The notes beneath the pieces were generated by a model that saw nothing but the letters and a program-made list of their open reading frames with translations, did not search any database and was not told where the DNA came from. From positions 10,693,501-10,757,500 of the forward strand of contig BSBM01000007.1 of the NCBI GenBank assembly GCA_027924585.1: DNA of 64,000 bases, in the 5' to 3' direction. Made by a program: the position numbers and the translations under genes. Origin of the DNA: Larix kaempferi. Taxonomy: Eukaryota > Streptophyta > Pinopsida > Pinales > Pinaceae. Of this stretch, positions 33,256 to 45,349 are shown one piece after another (positions within the stretch are counted from its first letter, which is position 1; each line of letters opens with the position of its first letter).

Positions 33256-33535
33256 CTTAGAAGAAAAGATCAATAAACTCAAAAGAATGGTTTCTTTTAG
33301 AAAAAACTAAGTATAAAAGACCTTCTAGGGAAAACTTAGCCCCTAAGTAAAACTTATACAAAAAAATAAAAGGAGGGGCCCCAATATCTACAAAATTTTG
33401 GGGGGGGATGTTGCAGCAACAACATGACCCTTTTGACATCGACATCGACCACTCCAACAACCTAGAATATCGTCGACGAGGAGGAATGAGAGCACCTATT
33501 CCATACACAGATATGGGTTCAAAAAAATCCATTAC

Positions 33536-34075
33536 ATCTTATTGTGGATAAAGGTAGATAGAAGAACTTTTTTTCTGAAAATATCATGAAGAAACTCAGT
33601 CTTGTGACCACTCCACATCCTCATCCTTATAACATTGGTTCGATGAAGGATGGGTAGCAACAAAGGATCACTCAACAATGTAAACTCACCTACTTAATTA
33701 AGCCTTTTGAATATGAATCACTCTGTGACGTGGCACCACTCTTTGTAGAAGAGGCCTTGTTCGGGAAACCTTACTTATGGGATGGACATGGAAGTTACCA
33801 GTCACGACCTCAGAAAGTGATTGTCAGAATTTGGAACCAATGGTATGACATACCAAAGCGATGACCTACACCAATGGTTGTAATGATATCTGCTAAACAG
33901 ACGAAGAATCTCATCAACCATGCTCATAAGTTTTCATTGACCATGATTAAGATGCAACATTCCAGGAAGACTGGAGAAACCAGTTGAATCACCAACTAGT
34001 GCAGCTCTCGACAGAAGCAGTAGATCAAAAATATTCTTGATGAGTACTGGAACCTATTCCAAGATCCAGACTGAG
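33536..34075 (+). pseudogene. pol: Element K protease and start of RT (left part, cut by E)
   Basis: It is homologous to 23741-24236 but continues further. Landmarks are TTPHPHPYNIG, CKLTYLIKPFEYE, CDVAPLF, ALFGKPYLWDGHGSYQSRP and LDEYWNLFQDPD. The reading frame stops at the insertion point of E (34075) and resumes in phase at 52622, with one copy of the CTGAG/CGGAG duplication. Several stops are present. Confidence 0.88.
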
Positions 34076-34456
34076 TGTTAGGATATTCCTATACTCCATC
34101 CTAGTCCTCCTAGCATTTCTGTCATTTTAATTTTCAGTCATGCATGCAAAATTAGGGTTTGCATGCAATAAGGGCTTGCATGCATCCTAGTCATGAGTAC
34201 CAGCACCTAGCCCTTAGCAAACTAGCCCCTGGAGCTTCTTTCAAATTAGTTTCAGCTCTCCTAGAACTTAGTGCGCCCTCCTTTCACCTACTGTATGAGA
34301 AGGGCACCTTTCTTCACCTACCAGTCCAGTTTAGTTTAGTTATCTTCACTTATTTCCTTGATTTAAGGATTAACTGACTCCTAACTGACCTTACCACTCC
34401 GATGGACCTCCAGTGTGACTAGACATCCTGTTCTGACTCCAGTTAGCTCCATCTGC
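34076..34456 (+). repeat. Element E 5' LTR, left piece
   Basis: It starts TGTTAGGATATTCC and matches 44623-45000. It stops at the target duplication TCTGC (34452-34456) of element F and resumes at 42186. Confidence 0.9.
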
Positions 34457-36783
34457 TATAATATCCTGGGCAAGATTTGACCCAGATATTATCTCAACTT
34501 CAAATTTTGTATAAATTTCACAAGTACAAATTTTGACAATTTTTAACAAATAGTGCAGGTGGTAAGTGATGGGCAGTTGAGGAAACAATGAAGATGATGG
34601 GATGAAATTTTAACTCTGATATTTGTATGAGATGTGTGCAGCAGCAGAAAATCAGAGGAATATTTCCTAAGCACCAAGCACTAGGGCAATTTATGTTTCA
34701 AGCTTCAGCCAGCTGAAGTGTACTCCAAAGCTACCTGGGCACACCAGCATATGCTTACTAGATGGCGACAAATGAGGATGGTGGGATGGATATTCAATTC
34801 TGGAATTTATATGAGGTATGTGCAGCAGCATCAAATCAGATCAAATTTATAGTCCTAAGCACAAATCACTAGGGCCATTTATGTTTCAAGTTGAAGCTCT
34901 ACTCCAAATCTTTCTGGGCACACCAGCATATGCTTACTAGGATGGGAAAGGTCCTGATGGTCCAAGGTTGAGTTATAATAGTAAAAGGAGTTAAATAAAC
35001 ATTCTGGACAACAATCAAAAGAATTTGGAATATGCAGGAGTGATTTGGGAGTCTTAAGCCACTCTAGGATTGCTGAGCTAGGAATTTTCCAAACTTTACA
35101 AAAAAAGGTTAAATGCTTCCAAATTCTGAAATTAATGACTGATATGGATATTATACTATATCATTGACCACCTACGACTTGCAGAAATCAAAACTGACTC
35201 TTCGAATGGATTTGGCAGTCATTTCAATAAAACTAGTCATAAAACAATGCTCAATGAGCTAGTCTTCCATTATGGATTATTAAATGACCTTCATTAAATG
35301 TAATACTCTGTTCTGGGGTGTTATATGGTTCTGATATAATATATATGATAGAATCAAGTCGAAATATACCTCACTAGACCAAGCTTGTGTCCATTTAATT
35401 ATTCTTCAGCAGAACAGTATCTTAATGACTAGGAAATCCTCACATAGAGCCCAGGATGGACTGTGTGAGATATGAAATGATTAGATATCTGATCTGAAAG
35501 TACATGATGATAATATATAGGTCTGGGACAGAGTATTATCTGAAAAATGGATTTCTGAGAAAGAATATGGATTCCTTCACTTGTCTTCTTCTTCTAGCAG
35601 AGAAAACACCTCCAAATCTAGCCGTGGTTGAGAGAATGAGATAGAAGAGAAGGATATTTCAGTTCTGAAGCTGATTTCTGATATGTGGCTCTTCTAATGT
35701 CTGCAAAAATGGCTGAACCATCTCTCCACCAAGTCTTGGGCACATTCATTGGATCAAACTTCTTCAACAGGAGAATCTTCACCAAAACTAGCCGTAGTTT
35801 GACTAACTGAGGGATATGCTCTTCTTCTGACTGTAAATCTTCAATGATGGATGCAAATAGATGATAATGGCTTCCAGTACATGTTCTAGAACTGCATAAC
35901 ACTCTCTGGAAAACTAAAGGACCTTGGGGCACATCACCCAAGAGGAACAGTTGAGGCACATCACTCAACTAGAGAAGCTCGGAGCTCTCAAACCAAAATT
36001 ACAAATGACAAAAGTTGTCAAATGGATTTGGTTGCATTCTTTTATAAACTCCATGATGACCTACTAAGCAAGTTGCTTGGCTTGGTAACCCGTGAGAGTA
36101 GTTTACCCACTTTCCCATCCTATTCCAAAGCCATGAGGGCGCCATCTTGAGATAATTAGTAAGTTTTGTCTTTGAAAAACTTTCCTTCCTTTACCTTCCT
36201 TCACTAAAATTGGCAAGTGCACCTTAGTGAGATTTTATGGATGTTTCTACTTTCCTTCTCATTTCTTTTCTTCATCTTTCCACTTTATTTACTTTCCTCT
36301 TTTCGGCTTTTGCCAGTTTCTAATTTCTTTTCTTGCCTTCTTTCCTCTAATTGATTCCTTGCTTTTCCTGAGATTTTGCCACTTCGGCAAGATTGACCCT
36401 ACTTGCTCAAATTCGACCTCCTAGTCTTGTCATCACCACTTGCCAATAATTATTAGCCAAAATTATTAATAAAAATATTACAAACTCAATATTACTCCAA
36501 AATTCAAAGTTTAATTAATTACGTAATAATTAATCAACCACTATGGTATAATTGCCTCACAAATACCCCATTAATTAAATTCTCATTTAATTAATCACTT
36601 AGACTTAGCCATGGGGTTAATAACTACATGGGGGGACCTCCTTGTCCATTTAATTCCCAAATACAACCTTAGGCATCTTCCATAAGGTAGTTTCCATACT
36701 TGCTCATTAATTAAATAATTATTGCCTAGGTGACTTAGGCAAAATTTACCCCATGGACCATAGCAAAATTTGAGGACATGACA
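34457..36783 (-). repeat. Element F 3' LTR (2,327 bp)
   Basis: On the plus strand it runs from TATAATATCC to GACATGACA. It is very similar to 39849-42185 along its whole length. Short ORFs inside (for example 35618-35968 and 36227-36424) are pyrimidine-rich chance frames. Confidence 0.92.
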
Positions 36784-36981
36784 GTCCTCCCTTCCTAAGA
36801 TTGCTTGTCCTCAAGCAATGTCAGGATTCCACCAAGCTTCTACTGCACCACTCTGATTATAATTGTCCCCATCCATTGTATAGTCTGAAAATTAAACTTG
36901 GGCCTTCAAAAAAATGAAGAAAAATTGTACTACAATTAATATCTTCAATTTAACCAGCAATGAACAAAATTTTCAACCCAT

Positions 36982-39797
36982 CTAGGATAACTTGAGTAGA
37001 ATTCTTGGATCCCACGGTTTGTCCTGCAAGGACCAAAATTTTTTTGTCATCTTTGGAAATCTATCACTCCCATGAATTCCGGGATCCCAAAGTATCAACT
37101 GCATTTTCCCAATCTCCAAACATGTGGATTCCCTCCATATAGGCCAACGTCTGCAAGTAAAATGTTCCATTAATTCATCTTGGCAATTTTCTTGATTAGC
37201 TTCCTTCCCTTGTCGATAAGCATAAACATATTTGCAAGGAGATTTCATGTTTGTCAGGTAATCTTTCAACCAATGGATATGTGGATGAGTGACATCAGAT
37301 GGCTGCAAAATATACCTTTGTTGCTGCTCACAATTCAAGACAATGTCAGTTATAATAAAAAATGTATTGCAGAAACAAGAAGCCCTTTTACCTTCTGAGG
37401 TCTTAATTGCGATGATGCTTCTACCCATCCATCCAATGGATGGATAAGAAATTTTATTTGCTGAAACATATGGAATGTGTTCGGCCCTATTTTTGTCTTC
37501 CTCAAACAAAGAGATCTCATGATCTCTATGGAACTCTACAGGTGCCCCCCCCCCCCTTCATCCAATGGCTCAACTCTCTGCCATTGATCCAAGGGTGCAA
37601 AACTCCATCAATTGACCCACACATTGAGGGTAAGTGTAGATCTGATGTCTTTTTATCGTAGGTGGATGCACACACAGGAATGGGATGCCTCCCCTGTTGC
37701 CGGTGAAAGAACATGTCATCGGTCTCAATTTTAGGATCCTCCTGCTCATCATGTGACACTAAAAGGCAGAATCCTTTTACCCAATTTTCATTCCCAAAAT
37801 TTGTGGTTGAATATGAAGTGGGGAATGAGGGATGGTAAGCCCTACTACTAAACATTTCATCCGCGGAAGTTGTGGATGTATCCTCTCTATTAATGGTTGA
37901 TCCATCTATGGTGAAATCAGATGCATCTTCCTTGGGAGAGGGACTTTCTTCAATGAACCTCTCATGTTCATTCTGGAAAAAATCATGTGCTTTCTTTTCA
38001 CCCACTGTTTCTGCACATTCTTCAAGTACATACCAAATAGACTGATCCTCATGGTCCACCCACTCATGAGGTTCCTCCATGGAATATTTTATGTCATTGA
38101 CCCAAAAGGGATGACTCTTAGAAAAAATTGAGGATTCAGTCAATTCTTTCCACTCTTGTTGGAATTGTTCTATCTTCATTTGGGATTCTAAGAGAGCACT
38201 TTGAGTGTATCTCAAAGAATCTTGGGTGGCCAACAACTCACTTTTGAGCTTGTAGTTCTATTTTTCATATCTGCAAATATTTTCTTCATCATGCAATGAT
38301 GCTTCCCACAACAATTCAACAAGCTCGAACATGTAATTTTTATCTGAAAGCAACTGTGAGAAATTACCTTTGATTGTGGAAATTGCTTTCTAGATACTCT
38401 CCATGGCTGCAAAGAAATATTGATCTTCCATTAAAGTAGCTTCCCAACATAGCCTTGAAAATGAAGCATGAGTGTCATGGAGAATTTTCATGGCATCTTG
38501 GATCTTCTGTTCATCCATCTTTAAAGATCCTGCAAGAAGTTGAGGTTCTTCCAGATGTTCCTCCTCTTCATTTTCCATCACCGGATCAATTTCATGCAAT
38601 GCACTTGAGGTTTTGAAATCTGATCTATATGTTGCTTCTGCAATATATTCATCTTTTAGGTCCTCAAAAACATAATTTGGGCTGCAACATAAGTGCTCAT
38701 TCATCCTTGGTGCAGCAGAAAGGTCTTCTCTCAAAGTTTCACCCTTCACACTGCTTTCATTCTTTACACCGGAATTCTGAACCTCAACACTAGGGGGATC
38801 AACCATTCTACACTTTTCAGTGGAAGTGGTTGATATATCAGATGGACATAATGACACATAAAAATCAGAAATTACTAACTTACCATGTATCATGTTATCC
38901 TCTTTATGTGGTGGAATTATGATGGTTTGTTCATCCAATCATTTCTCTGCTTCACATCCTACTGGGGTGTGCTCAATTTTTGCTTATTTGAGAGGATCAA
39001 GGGGTGACTGTAAATATGAATTGTGTTCCTCTTTTGGATCAGATCCAAAATTTGTCTCACCAACATCCATATGACCCACCTCTTCTGCACTTATCTTGAA
39101 ATCACCCATGAATAAATTGGGAGTGGTTTCACCTTCCACATTGCCAATAATCAAATGTTTGGCTGTTGGATCTTCCACTATGCACCATCCTTCTTCATAT
39201 TCTTCAAATGAATGTTTGGGTGTCTTATCAGTATTATGTCTGATGAAAATGGGTTCATTTATATTTACAATCTCTTCCCCATGGTGTGATGGTTGTGATG
39301 AAAAATCATATTTCTTATCATACACATGACTAGTATTTTCTCCTTTATGAACTAATGTCATAGGGCATAGATTGGAAGAGTTGTTTGATTCTCTGATGCA
39401 ACATGTGTTTCATTTCTTGGAAAATTTTATCAACGGTGAGGTAAACCATCCTATTGTCTTTGATCATCCTATCTACCTCAAGTTCACAGAAATCTCGAAA
39501 TGATAAGAGATCCTGGATCTCTTCCTTCAAGGCATTGTATTCCATGAGATACTGGAATGATCCCTTTACCTTCTTTCCACATGAAACTGTTCCATTTTCC
39601 CATTTAGACACAGGTATATCAAATCCTATGTCCTCTTCCATCATATAATCAGCAAGGTAAACATATTCAAACCTTTGAAAACAATAATCTCCCACAGAGG
39701 ACATCTCCTCTTCTTCATCTGGCTCAAAATCAAATTCTTCAATTATAGGTAAGCGCCTCATACTGCAACTTGGAGAATATCTACAATATTCCTTCAA
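36982..39797 (-). pseudogene. Element F long ORF (~940 codons), unknown family
   Basis: Minus-strand frames join in order: 39345-39797, 38984-39361, 38390-38938, 38212-38412, 37526-38236, 36982-37509. From 39361 to 37526 they are in one phase, broken only by stops (38984, 38390, ~38260). A C-run near 37549 and a small indel near 39350 shift the frame. The predicted protein is acidic with Glu-rich, partly coiled-coil stretches (QDSLRYTQSALLESQMKIEQ) and a C-terminal Trp-rich part (LILWDPGIHGSD, KFWSLQDKPWDPR). No catalytic or zinc-binding motif is visible. It starts ~50 bp after the primer-binding site, where gag would stand, so it may be a structural protein or a captured sequence. Confidence 0.65.
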
Positions 39798-39835
39798 TGG
39801 TGAGATTCTTTCTCTTCATAGGGGTGGAGGAAAGT

Positions 39836-39847
39836 GCTCTGATACCA
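39836..39847 (-). other. Element F primer-binding site
   Basis: The minus strand reads TGGTATCAGAGC, an exact match to the initiator-Met consensus, one base from the LTR. It fixes the minus orientation of F. Confidence 0.92.
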
Positions 39848-39848
39848 C

Positions 39849-42185
39849 TGTAATATCCTGGGCAATATTTGACCCAGATATTATCTCAACTTCAAATTTT
39901 GTATAAATTTCACAAGTACAAATTTTGACAATTTTTAACAAATAGTGCAGGTGGTGAGTGATGGGCAGTTGAGGCAACAATGAAGCTGATGGGATGAAAT
40001 TTTAATTCTGATATTTGTATGAGATGTGTGCAGCAGAAGAAAATTAGAGGAAGATGTCCTAAGCACCAAGCACTGGGGCCACTTATGTTTCAAGCTTCAA
40101 CCAACTGAAGTCTACTCCAAAGCTACCTGGGCACACCAGCATATGCTTACTAGGAGGGGACAAATGAGGATGGTGGGATGGATATTCAATTCTGGAATTT
40201 ATATGAGGTATGTGCAGCAGAAAAAAATCAGAAAAGAGGTATAGTCCTAATCACAAAGCATTGGGGCCATTTATGTTTCAAGCTTCAGCCAACTGAAGCT
40301 CTACTCCAAAGCTTTCTAGGCACACCAGCATATGCTTACTAGACTGGGAAAGGTCCTGATGGTCCAAGGCTGATTTATAATAGTCAAAGGAGTTAAATAA
40401 ACAATCTATACAACATTAAAAAGGATTTGGAATATGCAGGAGTGATTTGGGAGTCTTAAGCCACTCCGGGATTGTTGAGCTAGGAATTTTCCAAAATTTA
40501 CAAACAAAGATTAAATGATTCCAAATTCTAAAATTAATGACTGATATGGATATTATACTGTATCATTGACCACCTACAACTTGTAGAAAGCAAAACTGAC
40601 TCTTAGAATGGATTTGGCAGACATTTCAGTAAAACTAGTCATAAAACAATGCTCAATGAGCTAATCTTCCATTCTGAATTATTAAATGACCTTCATTAAA
40701 TGTAATACTCTGTTCTGAGGTTTTATATGGTTCTGATATAATACATATGACATCATAAAGTCAAAATATACCTCACTGGACCAATCTTGTGTGCATTTAA
40801 TGATTCTTCAGCAGAACGGTATCTTAATGACTAGAAAATCCTCACATAGAGCCTAGGATGGACTGTGTGAGATATGAAATGATTACATATCTGATATGAA
40901 ATTACATGATGATCATCTATAGGTCTGGAATAGAGTATGAGATGAAAACTAGATCTCTAAGAAAGAATATGGAGTCCTCCACTTGTCTTCTTCTTCTAGC
41001 AGCGAAAACACCTCCAAATCTAGCCGTGGTTGAGAGAATGAGATAGAAGAGAAGTATAGTTCAGTTCAGAAGCTGATTTCTGATATGTGGCTCTTCTAAT
41101 GTCTGTAAAAATGACTGAACCATCTTTCCACCAAGTCTTGGGTGCATTCATTAGATCAAACTTCCTCAACAGGAGAATCTTCACCAAAACTAGCTATAGT
41201 TTCATTAACTGAGGGATCTACTCTTCTTCTGACTGTAAATCTTCAATGATGGATGCAAATAGATGATAATGGCTTCTAGTACATGTTATGGACCTACATA
41301 AAACTCTCTGGAAAACTAAAGGACCTTGGGCCACATCACCCAAGAGGAACAGTTGAGGCACATCACTCAACTAGAGAAGCTCGGAGCTCTCAAACCAAAA
41401 TTACAAATGACAAAATTTGTCAAATGGTGTTGGTTGCATTCTTTTATAAACTCCATGATGACCTACTAAGCAAGTTGCTTGGCTTGGTAACCTATGAAAG
41501 TAGGTTACCCACTTTCCCATCCTATTCCAAAGCCATGAGGGCGCCATCTTGAGATAATTAGTAAGTTTTGTCTTTGAAAAACTTCCTTCCTTTACCTTCC
41601 TTCACTGAAATTGGCAAGTGCGCCTTAGTGAGCTTTTTTGGATGTTTCTACTTTCCTTCTGATTGCTTTTCTTCATCTTTCCACTTTCTTTACTTTCCTC
41701 TTTTCTGCTTTTGCCAGTTTCTAATTTCTTTTCTTTCCTTCTTTCCTCTAATTGATTCCTTGCTTTTCCTGAGATTTTGCCACTTAGGCAAGATTGACCC
41801 TACTTGCTCAAATTCGACCTCCTAGTCTTGTCATCACCACTTGCCAATAATTATTAACCAAAATTATTAATAAAAATATTACAAACTCAATATTACTCCA
41901 AAATTCAAAGTTTAATTAATTACTTAATAATTAATCAACCACTATGGTATAATTGCCTCACAAATACCCCATTAATTAAATTCTCATTTAATTAATCACT
42001 TAGACTTAGCCATGGGGTTAATAACTACATGGGGGGGGCCTCCTTGTCCATTTAATTCCCAAATACAACCTTAGGCATCTTCCATAAGGTAGTTTCCATA
42101 CTTGCTCATTAATTAAATAATTATTGCCTAGGTGACTTAGGCAAAATTTACCCCATGGACCATAGAAAAATTTGGTGACATGATA
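39849..42185 (-). repeat. Element F 5' LTR (2,337 bp)
   Basis: It starts TGTAATATCC on the plus strand and ends GACATGATA (decayed from ACA). It is the partner of 34457-36783. Confidence 0.92.
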
Positions 42186-42595
42186 TCTACGCCCTCCACT
42201 GAGCCTCCTTCACTACATTAGTGCTTCCATGTGCCAGTTACACCAACCACACTCAGTTAGACTCAGTTTGACTCCTAGTTGACCATTACTTGTGCATTGA
42301 TGACTTCACTGATGAGAAGGTGGACTCCTAGTTATGCATTGATGACTCTCCACTGATTATGGATCTATGCATGAAGGCTAATTCGAATTCCACCTAGTGA
42401 ATGCGAATCCTCATACTCAGCATTGTATATTTACCAGTTTACTATTTAGTTTAATGTAACATGTGTAATTATTCTGCCTCAATCAAAGTTTCTTTGGATC
42501 TATGTTATAATGCTTCTCTCATCTTCTATTATTCCTAAATTCTTTCATTGTGAGGTTTACATCATCCCTTTGGATCTTATGTGGGAATTTTCACA
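42186..42595 (+). repeat. Element E 5' LTR, right piece
   Basis: It resumes the E LTR after F and ends GGAATTTTCACA. It contains the uninterrupted site TTTCATTGTGAGGTTTAC (42543-42560) that shows where C inserted in the 3' LTR. Confidence 0.9.
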
Positions 42596-42608
42596 TGGTA
42601 TCAGAGCC
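42596..42608 (+). other. Element E primer-binding site
   Basis: TGGTATCAGAGCC directly follows the LTR and exactly matches the initiator-Met consensus. Confidence 0.93.
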
Positions 42609-42711
42609 ATTTGAGAGTATATTCTACCTCCATTCTTGAGAGTTTTTTGCAGGTATTTCGAAGTTCCAGCAGATTCAACAGTTTCTATTTGCACTTGTTC
42701 CAGCAGTCAAG

Positions 42712-43638
42712 ATGAGCAATTCGAATGCTTCATCTTCTTCTCCTATGATCCTCACTCCCTTCAATTAATTCGAATGGAAGGATAGGATTATATTTCACTT
42801 GTACAACAAACAGCTAAATCGAATAGTATTTGAAAAAGATGTTATACCACATCATGTTGTTGAGAGAATCAAGCATCTAAATAAAATGGATGAAGCTTTT
42901 GGATTCATATGCCTCCATATGCCAGAAGATCTACTATTTCATGTTGAAGGATTTAAGTATCCCAATGAGTTATGGACAAAATTGGGTAGTCTCTTTAGCA
43001 AACAAGATGGGATGAGAGGCTACACTCTCGAAAATGAATTGGCTTCTCTACAACCTAGCAATTTCGAGAGCATTCAAGCATTCATCTCAAAATTTCAGAA
43101 TTTGGTTGTACAATGCAAGCATTGTGGCATCACCAAAAGTGATGAGCAATTACTGCTCTCCATTTTGAGCAAACTTGGATCTCAATTTTCTGTTTTTGTA
43201 TCTACCTTCCATTCTGGGCGAATGTCAATCCTTGGATGGAAGTTTCCTACCTTAGAAAACTTTACTGCAGCTCTCATTCAAGAAGAGGACAAATTGATTC
43301 AAATGGGTGCCATCAAAACCTCCGGAGATCTAGCTCTTTTAGCTGGTGAAGCAAGTGGAGTGAATGCAAAAGGGAGGCTAAAAGAAAAATACAAAAGGCC
43401 TTCAAGATCCAAGAATGACAAACAAAAGAGACCAAATTGTTCCTACTACAAGAGAGGAAATCATCCTGAGAAAGCTTGCATGCACAATAAGATTGATCTT
43501 CTAACCAAACTTCTTGAACAAAACAAAATTGTTGTTCCAAAAGAAGCAAAGATGTCTGATTCTGGAAGTCAATCTGATGATTTCCATGCATTGATGGCTG
43601 GCTTTTCCCAAGACAAAATCCCTCCTCATAGATTCTAG
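42712..43638 (+). pseudogene. gag: Element E Copia gag
   Basis: The frame opens at ATG 42712 and is broken once by TAA at 42766-42768. It is otherwise open to 43638, about 309 codons, close to a full Copia gag. The central UBN2-type domain includes FKYPNELWTKLGSLF, LASLQPSNFESIQAF and KSDEQLLLSILSKLGSQF. A basic region precedes a zinc knuckle read CSYYKRGNHPEKAC, where the second Cys has become Tyr (TGC to TAC). Gag assembles particles and binds RNA; this copy would lack a working knuckle. Confidence 0.92.
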
Positions 43639-44449
43639 AGCCTCCAACCACATGATGGCCTCTGAACAATCATTCTCCTATTTGGATCTCTAAGATGGGC
43701 CTAACATTAACATGGGAGACAACTCTCAGATTTCTGCCAAAGGATTGGGTACAGTTCATATGGAGCATGGTAAGTTCAAAAATGTCTTATTTGTTCCTAC
43801 TCTTATAGCTAATTTGTTGTCAGTATATCAAATGACTCATACAGGATCACCAAAACAAGTAATTTTTGGTCCAAACATAGTAGAGATTACAGAAATGTCC
43901 ACTGGAAAGGTTATAGCGAATGGGATTGCTAATCATGCCTCAAAGGCATATGAGTTCTCACACTTCATTCCTTTCTCTCCAACTATTCCTTCAGATTCTG
44001 ATGAAGATCACAGTGACTCCTCTTCTAATGAAGAAGAAGATCAAGATTTTGATGTTGAGATCATGGTTCAAGAAGATTCAAATATTGAACCAACACCTAT
44101 TCTCAGTCCAGATTTAAGGTCAACATGGGCTCACACAGTCCTTGCTACTACTGAGAACACAGTTTATGATTTATGTGTTCACAGTTTTACTAGACTTCAG
44201 CATTATGCCAACCTTGCATTATGCCATCCACCTCTCCATGAGAGATGCAGCATGATTATGGGGTTCTCTCTTCCATCTTTTGGGAAGACTCCTCATGTTC
44301 CATTCGCTCCAGATACAAAAAGAGTTCCTGAAAGACTTGCTTCCTCCAACACATTCTCCACACAGTGGGAGACCTTCCTACAGGGGATCAACTTGCCAAG
44401 TCTTTTGCAAAAATTTTCACTAATGAAAGCTTCTATCTTTTCTGCATAG
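43631..44449 (+). pseudogene. Element E protease fragment fused to a degenerate tail
   Basis: One frame over from gag, the protease active site appears as DSR (43631-43639) followed by ASNHMM; Copia proteases have DSG. The 43712-44449 frame continues with GDNSQISAKGLGTV, NVLFVPTLIANLLSVYQMTH and ANGIANHASKAYEFSHF, the standard protease C-terminus. It then switches to an acidic Ser/Glu stretch and PTPILSPDLRSTWAHTVL, which looks like the spacer before RT. Integrase and RT are therefore deleted between the two. The last ~90 codons are unrecognised. Confidence 0.85.
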
Positions 44450-44622
44450 TATGATGTTTCTTTGATTTATTTACTGTTCTTTTTGAGGGGGGGTATTTTT
44501 CCCATGAGGTTTTCCCCATTTCCTCAATTTATGGACAGTTCTTTATTTTTCTATCATTTCATTTGATTGTATGGGTGAACTTTGGTCCTAGTTACCAGGG
44601 CCCAGGATGGATTAAGGGGGGA

Positions 44623-45349
44623 TGTTAGGATATTCCTATACTCCATCCTGGTCCTCCTAGCATTTCTGTCATTTTCATTTTCAGTCATGCATGCAAAATT
44701 AGGGTTTGCATGCATCGTAGTCATCAGTACCAGCACCTAGCCCTCAGCAAAATAGCCCCGGAGCTTCTTTCATATCAGTTTCAGCTCCCCTAGAGATTAG
44801 TGCACCTTCCTTTCACCTACTGCATGACAAGGGCACCTTTCTTCACCTACCAATCCAGTTTAGTTCAATTATCTTCAGTTCTTTCCTTGATTTAAGGATT
44901 AACTGACTCCTAACTGACCTTACCACTCCGATGGACCTCCAGTGTGACTAGACAGCCTGTTCTGACTCCAGTTAGCTCCAACTGTGCCCTCCACTGAGCC
45001 TCCTTCACTACATTAGTTCTTCCATGTGCCAGTGACACCAACCACACTTAGTTAGGCTCAGTTTGACTCCTGGTTGACCATTACTTGTGCATTGATGACT
45101 TCACTGATGAGAAGGTGTACTCCTAGTTATGCATTGATGACTCTCCACTGATTATGGATCTATGCATGAAGGCTAATTCAAATTCCACCTAGTGAATTTG
45201 AATCCTCATACTCAACATTGTATATTTACCAGTTTACTATTCAATTTAATGTAACATGTGTAATTATTCTACCTCAATCAGAGTTTCTTTGGATCTATGT
45301 TCTAATGCTTCTCTCATCTTCTATTATTCCTAAATTCTTTCATTATGAG
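44623..45349 (+). repeat. Element E 3' LTR, left piece
   Basis: It starts TGTTAGGATATTCC after the polypurine tract (AAGGGGGGA, 44613-44622) and runs to ATGAG (45345-45349), the left duplication of C. The last 46 bp of this LTR are at 52576-52621. Confidence 0.92.

Larger units (their letters stand above)
24977..33535 (-). repeat. Element H 5' LTR, ~5.77 kb net, interrupted by element J
   Basis: This is the second copy of the proposed giant LTR, with the same order of parts as 11192-23740. Removing J and one ATACA copy leaves about 5,771 bp. It is the uninterrupted copy for the LTR-ORF. It contains TATA box 1 at 32515-32524, the 31-bp array at 32660-33255, the tRNA-like segment at 29370-29420, TATA box 2 at 25669-25679 and an AATAAA signal at 25561-25566 (reverse). 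Confidence 0.6.
34457..42185 (-). mobile_element. Element F: pol-less LTR retrotransposon with 2.3-kb LTRs
   Basis: LTRs are 34457-36783 (3' by orientation) and 39849-42185 (5'). The primer-binding site is TGGTATCAGAGC on the minus strand (39836-39847). The polypurine tract is the reverse of 36784-36796. The target duplication is TCTGC (34452-34456) and TCTAC (42186-42190); the empty site is visible near 44993 in the other E LTR. The 3.07-kb interior has no gag, protease, RT or integrase similarity that I can see. It carries one decayed long ORF. It fits the class of large non-autonomous LTR derivatives. Confidence 0.9.

Noticed and set aside
33257-33532. 91-codon minus ORF near the proposed LTR start
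   Set aside because: The copy at 23462-23656 is broken and shorter, and the plus strand is equally open toward K; I could not decide between them and did not call a gene.
36227-36424. Phe-rich ORF in the F LTR (also at 41568-41825)
   Set aside because: It comes from a pyrimidine-rich tract (TTTCCTTC repeats) and is not conserved as a frame between the two LTRs beyond nucleotide identity.
37180-37661. Plus-strand ORFs inside element F
   Set aside because: They are antisense shadows of the minus-strand long ORF, which alone connects across the whole interior.
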